Shown here: one piece after another, positions 7,158-9,338 of the stretch
Numbering within the stretch: position 1 is the first letter of the stretch
How the letters are laid out: each line of letters opens with the position of its first letter
Origin: Clostridium sp.
GTDB lineage: Bacteria; Bacillota; Clostridia; Acetivibrionales; Acetivibrionaceae
Direction of reading: 5' to 3'
Assembly: GCA_012841175.1 (NCBI GenBank)
Contig: DUVG01000111.1
Location: 1 to 9,338 of the forward strand
DNA: 9,338 nt
Program-made: the position numbers and the translations under genes
Notes under the pieces: model-generated
The model's database searches: none
What the model saw: only the letters and a program-made list of their open reading frames with translations
What the model was told of the DNA's origin: nothing

Positions 7158-7181
7158 ACCCAAAAAAAAAATTCTTTCGAA
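7158..7181 (+). promoter_or_regulatory. Candidate SigI-type promoter upstream of the VTC-DUF4956 pair
   Basis: ACCC (7158-7161) runs into a ten-A tract (7162-7171), and CGAA follows at 7178-7181. Clostridial and Bacillus SigI promoters are described as having a C-rich/A-tract -35 region and a CGWA-type -10. The SigI factors of C. thermocellum control cellulosomal genes. The match is from memory, and the spacing (16 nt between ACCC and CGAA) was not scored against a matrix. No good sigma-A pair fits here: TTGACA 7131-7136 and TTGACC 7155-7160 lack a -10 at normal distance. Confidence 0.4.
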
Positions 7182-7193
7182 GTATAAGATAAG

Positions 7194-7241
7194 GGCAAGT
7201 TTAGAGAGAATTATAAAAAATGAATCTAAATTTTAATTGCC
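7194..7241 (+). other. Foldable leader element upstream of the VTC gene
   Basis: GGCAA (7194-7198) can pair with TTGCC (7237-7241), and TTTAGA (7200-7205) with TCTAAA (7225-7230), giving a two-part stem with an asymmetric internal loop and a 19-nt apical loop. It lies just downstream of the SigI-like motif, in the 233-bp gap before the VTC start. The rest of the gap holds a second Shine-Dalgarno-like AAAGGAG (7286-7292) without a plausible frame behind it. Confidence 0.3.
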
Positions 7242-7355
7242 TGCGTATTCTAATATTGTGATGTTTAAATGTTTAAAGTTTTGAGAAAGGAGATGGTATA
7301 TCGTTAGATCCAATTTATTTTTTAAAAAAATAAATAAAGGGGGTGATATAAAGCC

Positions 7356-8153
7356 ATGGCAATAGAGGTTTTTAATAGATATGAGAAAAAGTTTCTAGTA
7401 AGTGCTGAAATATATGAAGATGTTCAACATGCACTTAGTAAGTACATGGAACTTGATGAATATAACAGGAAACATCCATACTACACTATATCCAATATAT
7501 ATTATGATACAATGAATAATGAACTTATTAGAAAGTCAATATCAAAACCTAGTTATAAGGAAAAATTAAGACTTAGAGGTTATGGAATACCTAGCCTAGA
7601 AGATAAGGTTTATTTAGAAATCAAAAAAAAGGTAAATGGTTTAGTTAACAAAAGAAGAACAAAATTGGTGCTAAAGGAAGCATATAATTTTGTTTATACT
7701 TCTAAAAAACCCGAATATAAAGATTATATGAACAAACAAGTTTTAAATGAAATTGATTATTTTCTTAAATTATATAATCTTGTACCAAGGATTTATATTG
7801 CATATGATAGGAGGGCATTTTTTGGAATAGATAATAGAGATTTAAGAATAACATTTGACACAAATATAAGGACTAGAAGAACAGATTTAAGGCTTGAACT
7901 CGGTGACCATGGTGAAAAACTTTTAGATGATAATGTGTATTTAATGGAGGTAAAAGCAGAAAAAAGTATCCCTGTATGGGTATCTAAAATGCTTAGTGAG
8001 TTTAAGATTTACAAAACAAGTTTTTCTAAATACGGTACTGAGTACAAAAAAATGAGACTTGAAAAAGTTGCTGAGGGGGAAAGAGTTGAGTGTTTGAAAC
8101 AGTTTTATATACCACAGTTATATCACCAAAGATACACTTTGGCAGTTCGATAG
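7356..8153 (+). CDS. VTC-domain protein, polyphosphate polymerase-like
   Basis: A 265-residue cytoplasmic protein of the VTC/CYTH-like tunnel fold, related to the catalytic domain of yeast Vtc4, which makes polyphosphate from ATP. Signatures are RYEKKF (8-13), YYDT (49-52), KEKLRLRGYG (68-77), VYLEIKKK (85-92), NKRRTK (98-103), PRIYIAYDRRAFFG (144-157), LRITFD (163-168), MEVKAE (197-202, with E198) and TSFSKYGTEYK (221-231). These supply the basic residues and the acidic metal ligand expected of an active tunnel. ATG 7356 is preceded by GGGGGTGAT 8 nt upstream. The domain ends near residue 232, and the last 33 residues look like an untypical tail. Their final 63 coding bases and stop overlap the next gene. 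The activity and product are not proven for this bacterial branch. Confidence 0.93.
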   Translation: MAIEVFNRYEKKFLVSAEIYEDVQHALSKYMELDEYNRKHPYYTISNIYYDTMNNELIRKSISKPSYKEKLRLRGYGIPSLEDKVYLEIKKKVNGLVNKRRTKLVLKEAYNFVYTSKKPEYKDYMNKQVLNEIDYFLKLYNLVPRIYIAYDRRAFFGIDNRDLRITFDTNIRTRRTDLRLELGDHGEKLLDDNVYLMEVKAEKSIPVWVSKMLSEFKIYKTSFSKYGTEYKKMRLEKVAEGERVECLKQFYIPQLYHQRYTLAVR

Positions 8154-8851
8154 TTGCAAATATAGGTAATATAATAGATTCAACAGCAGAAGGATTAGAA
8201 AGAGATATATCTATTCCTATGATAATAGGTACGTTAATGGTTTCATTTATATTAGGACTTATAATTGCATTTACCTATATAAAAACACATGCTAAAGGTC
8301 GTTATTCACAAAACTTTACACATACAGTAATTATGATTCCTGCTATTATTGCAATTATCATATTATTTGTTGGAAGTAATTTTGCAAGAGCTTTTAGTCT
8401 AATGGGTATATTTTCAATTATAAGATTTAGAAGTGCACCAGGGGATCCTAAAGATATTTCTTATATACTTTTTGCAGCAGGTGCAGGACTTGCGTGTGGT
8501 ATTGGATTATTGCCATATGCTATATTGTTTACCCTTATGGTGTGTGCATTTATGTATATTTTGAGCATAATTAATTTTGGAGACAAAAAAATATGCACTA
8601 AACAACTTAAAATTGTTATACCTGAAGATTTAGACTATCAAGGCGTTTTTGACGATGTGCTTTTAACATATACTTCAACTCATGAATTAAGAAGAGTTAA
8701 GACAACTGACTTAGGCACACTTTATGAACTAGTTTATATGGTTATAATGAAAGAAGGTGCAAATGAGAAAGAATTTATAGACGAATTAAGGTGCAGGAAC
8801 GGAAATTTAAATATTACATTATCCTTGAAGGAAGAAATGCCTGACTATTAA
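8090..8851 (+). CDS. DUF4956 multi-pass membrane protein
   Basis: A 253-residue membrane protein of unknown biochemical function, commonly found beside VTC-domain and CotH proteins. Likely membrane segments are residues 42-63, 78-95, 124-140 and 143-161. Between the second and third lies the strongly conserved-looking FSLMGIFSIIRFRSAPGDPK (102-121). Residues about 170-250 form a soluble C-terminal domain (KQLKIVIPED, then ELRRVKTTDLGTLYELVYMV), probably cytoplasmic and ferredoxin-like in pattern. Start is GTG 8090 with GAGGGGG (8073-8079) 10 nt upstream. It lies within the VTC coding region in a different frame (64-bp overlap), which suggests translational coupling. A membrane partner for the VTC protein, such as an anchor or a polyphosphate or phosphoryl export path, is inference only. 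Confidence 0.92.
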   Translation: MFETVLYTTVISPKIHFGSSIVANIGNIIDSTAEGLERDISIPMIIGTLMVSFILGLIIAFTYIKTHAKGRYSQNFTHTVIMIPAIIAIIILFVGSNFARAFSLMGIFSIIRFRSAPGDPKDISYILFAAGAGLACGIGLLPYAILFTLMVCAFMYILSIINFGDKKICTKQLKIVIPEDLDYQGVFDDVLLTYTSTHELRRVKTTDLGTLYELVYMVIMKEGANEKEFIDELRCRNGNLNITLSLKEEMPDY

Positions 8852-8928
8852 AATAAATTCATAAAATGTTTTATTTATAGGTGTTGAGGGTATATGTTAG
8901 AGGCAAAAGTTTATATATATTAAGAAAA

Positions 8929-8972
8929 AATTTTTTCAGGATATTAGTTTTTACTAGTATCCTGAAAAAATT
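8929..8972. terminator. Intergenic hairpin between convergent genes
   Basis: Bases 8929-8948 pair with 8953-8972 over 20 bp with one mismatch-or-wobble position (8944/8957), around a TTTT loop. On the minus strand the stem is followed by TTTTC, making a good intrinsic terminator for the dockerin protease. On the plus strand (after the DUF4956 gene) the stem is followed by AATTTGGCTTTT, a poorer tract, but it may still terminate. Confidence 0.75.
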
Positions 8973-9012
8973 AATTTGGCTTTTACTAATCACGATTTTT
9001 ATACTGTTTCCC

Positions 9013-9338
9013 TTACATAGAGTATATGTCTATTATTTCCAAAAGATGCTTTTTTAAAAGGCTATAATCAAAAGAGTTTATTATACCATCATTATTTATA
9101 TCAGCAGCATTCTCTCCTTCTAGAGAAGGAAATTCATCTATTACTTCAAGGATATACCTTGATATCAGAGTTAAGTCAGCTGAGTTAATGTAGCTGTCCC
9201 CGTTTACATCTCCTAAAACATATGAGTAAGGAGTAGTGTCAGTTAGGGACTTAACAGCCTGTAAAGCAGCATGAGCATCTAGCAATCCATTACCAAAATA
9301 ATATTCATCACCTAAGTCTTGGGAAGTTTCCGATAAAA
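9013..9338 (-). CDS. Dockerin-bearing subtilisin-like (S8) serine protease, C-terminus only (5' partial)
   Basis: The frame is open to the right edge (first full codon 9336-9334) and stops at 9015-9013, giving 107 residues. An internal TTG at 9285 is not a believable start, because in-frame sequence before it continues a known pattern: residues 1-28 (LSETSQDLGDEYYFGNGLLD, then AHAALQAV) match the end of S8 peptidase domains, where a YGxGLxDAxxA helix closes the fold. Residues 41-103 (9216-9028) are a type I dockerin with calcium loops D43-N45-D47...D54 and D79-N81-D83...D90. The product would be a secreted protease attached to a cohesin scaffold. The catalytic Asp/His/Ser triad and any signal peptide lie outside the window. 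The dockerin call is firm, the S8 call rests on about 28 residues. Confidence 0.87.
   Translation of the reverse strand, partial: LSETSQDLGDEYYFGNGLLDAHAALQAVKSLTDTTPYSYVLGDVNGDSYINSADLTLISRYILEVIDEFPSLEGENAADINNDGIINSFDYSLLKKHLLEIIDIYSM

Noticed and set aside
7131..7160. TTGACA (7131) and TTGACC (7155) as -35 boxes of a sigma-A promoter for the VTC gene
   Set aside because: Neither has a usable -10 at 16-18 bp; the nearest, TATAAG at 7183-7188, is 22 bp after the second.
7286..7304. Leader peptide after AAAGGAG upstream of the VTC gene
   Set aside because: The ATG touches the Shine-Dalgarno, and its frame (Met-Val-Tyr-Arg) stops at once, so no translation is supported.
9013..9285. A 90-residue stand-alone dockerin protein starting at TTG 9285
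   Set aside because: The frame stays open to the window edge, and the residues before this TTG continue an S8 peptidase C-terminal pattern, so it is an internal codon.
1..9338. CRISPR array, tRNA or rRNA genes, insertion sequences
   Set aside because: No regularly spaced repeats, no tRNA-like cloverleaf or rRNA sequence, and no transposase or terminal inverted repeats with target duplications were found by eye.

Overview
The window looks like chromosome from an anaerobic, low-GC, cellulosome-forming clostridium of the Acetivibrio/Hungateiclostridium (Clostridium thermocellum-like) type. The grounds are AT-rich DNA, strong AGGAGG-type ribosome binding sites, TTG and GTG starts, two proteins ending in type I dockerin modules, and a rubrerythrin. 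The species cannot be fixed from the sequence alone.

Left part (1-2854): the rubredoxin-like C-terminus of a rubrerythrin enters from the left edge on the + strand. It meets a minus-strand group head-on at a perfect 20-bp inverted repeat that can terminate both strands. The minus-strand group, in transcription order, is ilvE (branched-chain aminotransferase), floA (flotillin-like SPFH scaffold) and a 132-residue unrecognised protein. ilvE and floA are separated by a 128-bp gap holding a hairpin that pairs well only as minus-strand RNA.

Middle (2855-4612): an AT-rich divergent intergenic region leads to yqeG (HAD-superfamily phosphatase) and aroE (shikimate dehydrogenase), closely spaced on the + strand and probably one transcript.

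Right part (4613-9338), the most interesting: a good sigma-A-type promoter and a roughly 230-nt leader precede a secreted 727-residue protein. Its order is signal peptide, chitobiase-C-terminal-like domain, CotH kinase domain, InlB-type repeat and type I dockerin. After a 233-bp gap with a possible SigI-type promoter and a foldable leader come a VTC (polyphosphate polymerase-like) protein and a DUF4956 membrane protein, whose genes overlap by 64 bp. A convergent minus-strand gene at the right edge encodes the C-terminus of a subtilisin-like (S8) protease that also ends in a dockerin.

Reading of the locus: CotH proteins are protein kinases first described in spore coats. Here the kinase carries a dockerin, so it should be displayed on the cellulosome outside the cell. 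The VTC and DUF4956 pair next to it would act at the cytoplasmic membrane. A shared role in surface or cellulosomal phosphorylation, perhaps with polyphosphate, is inference and not shown by the sequence.
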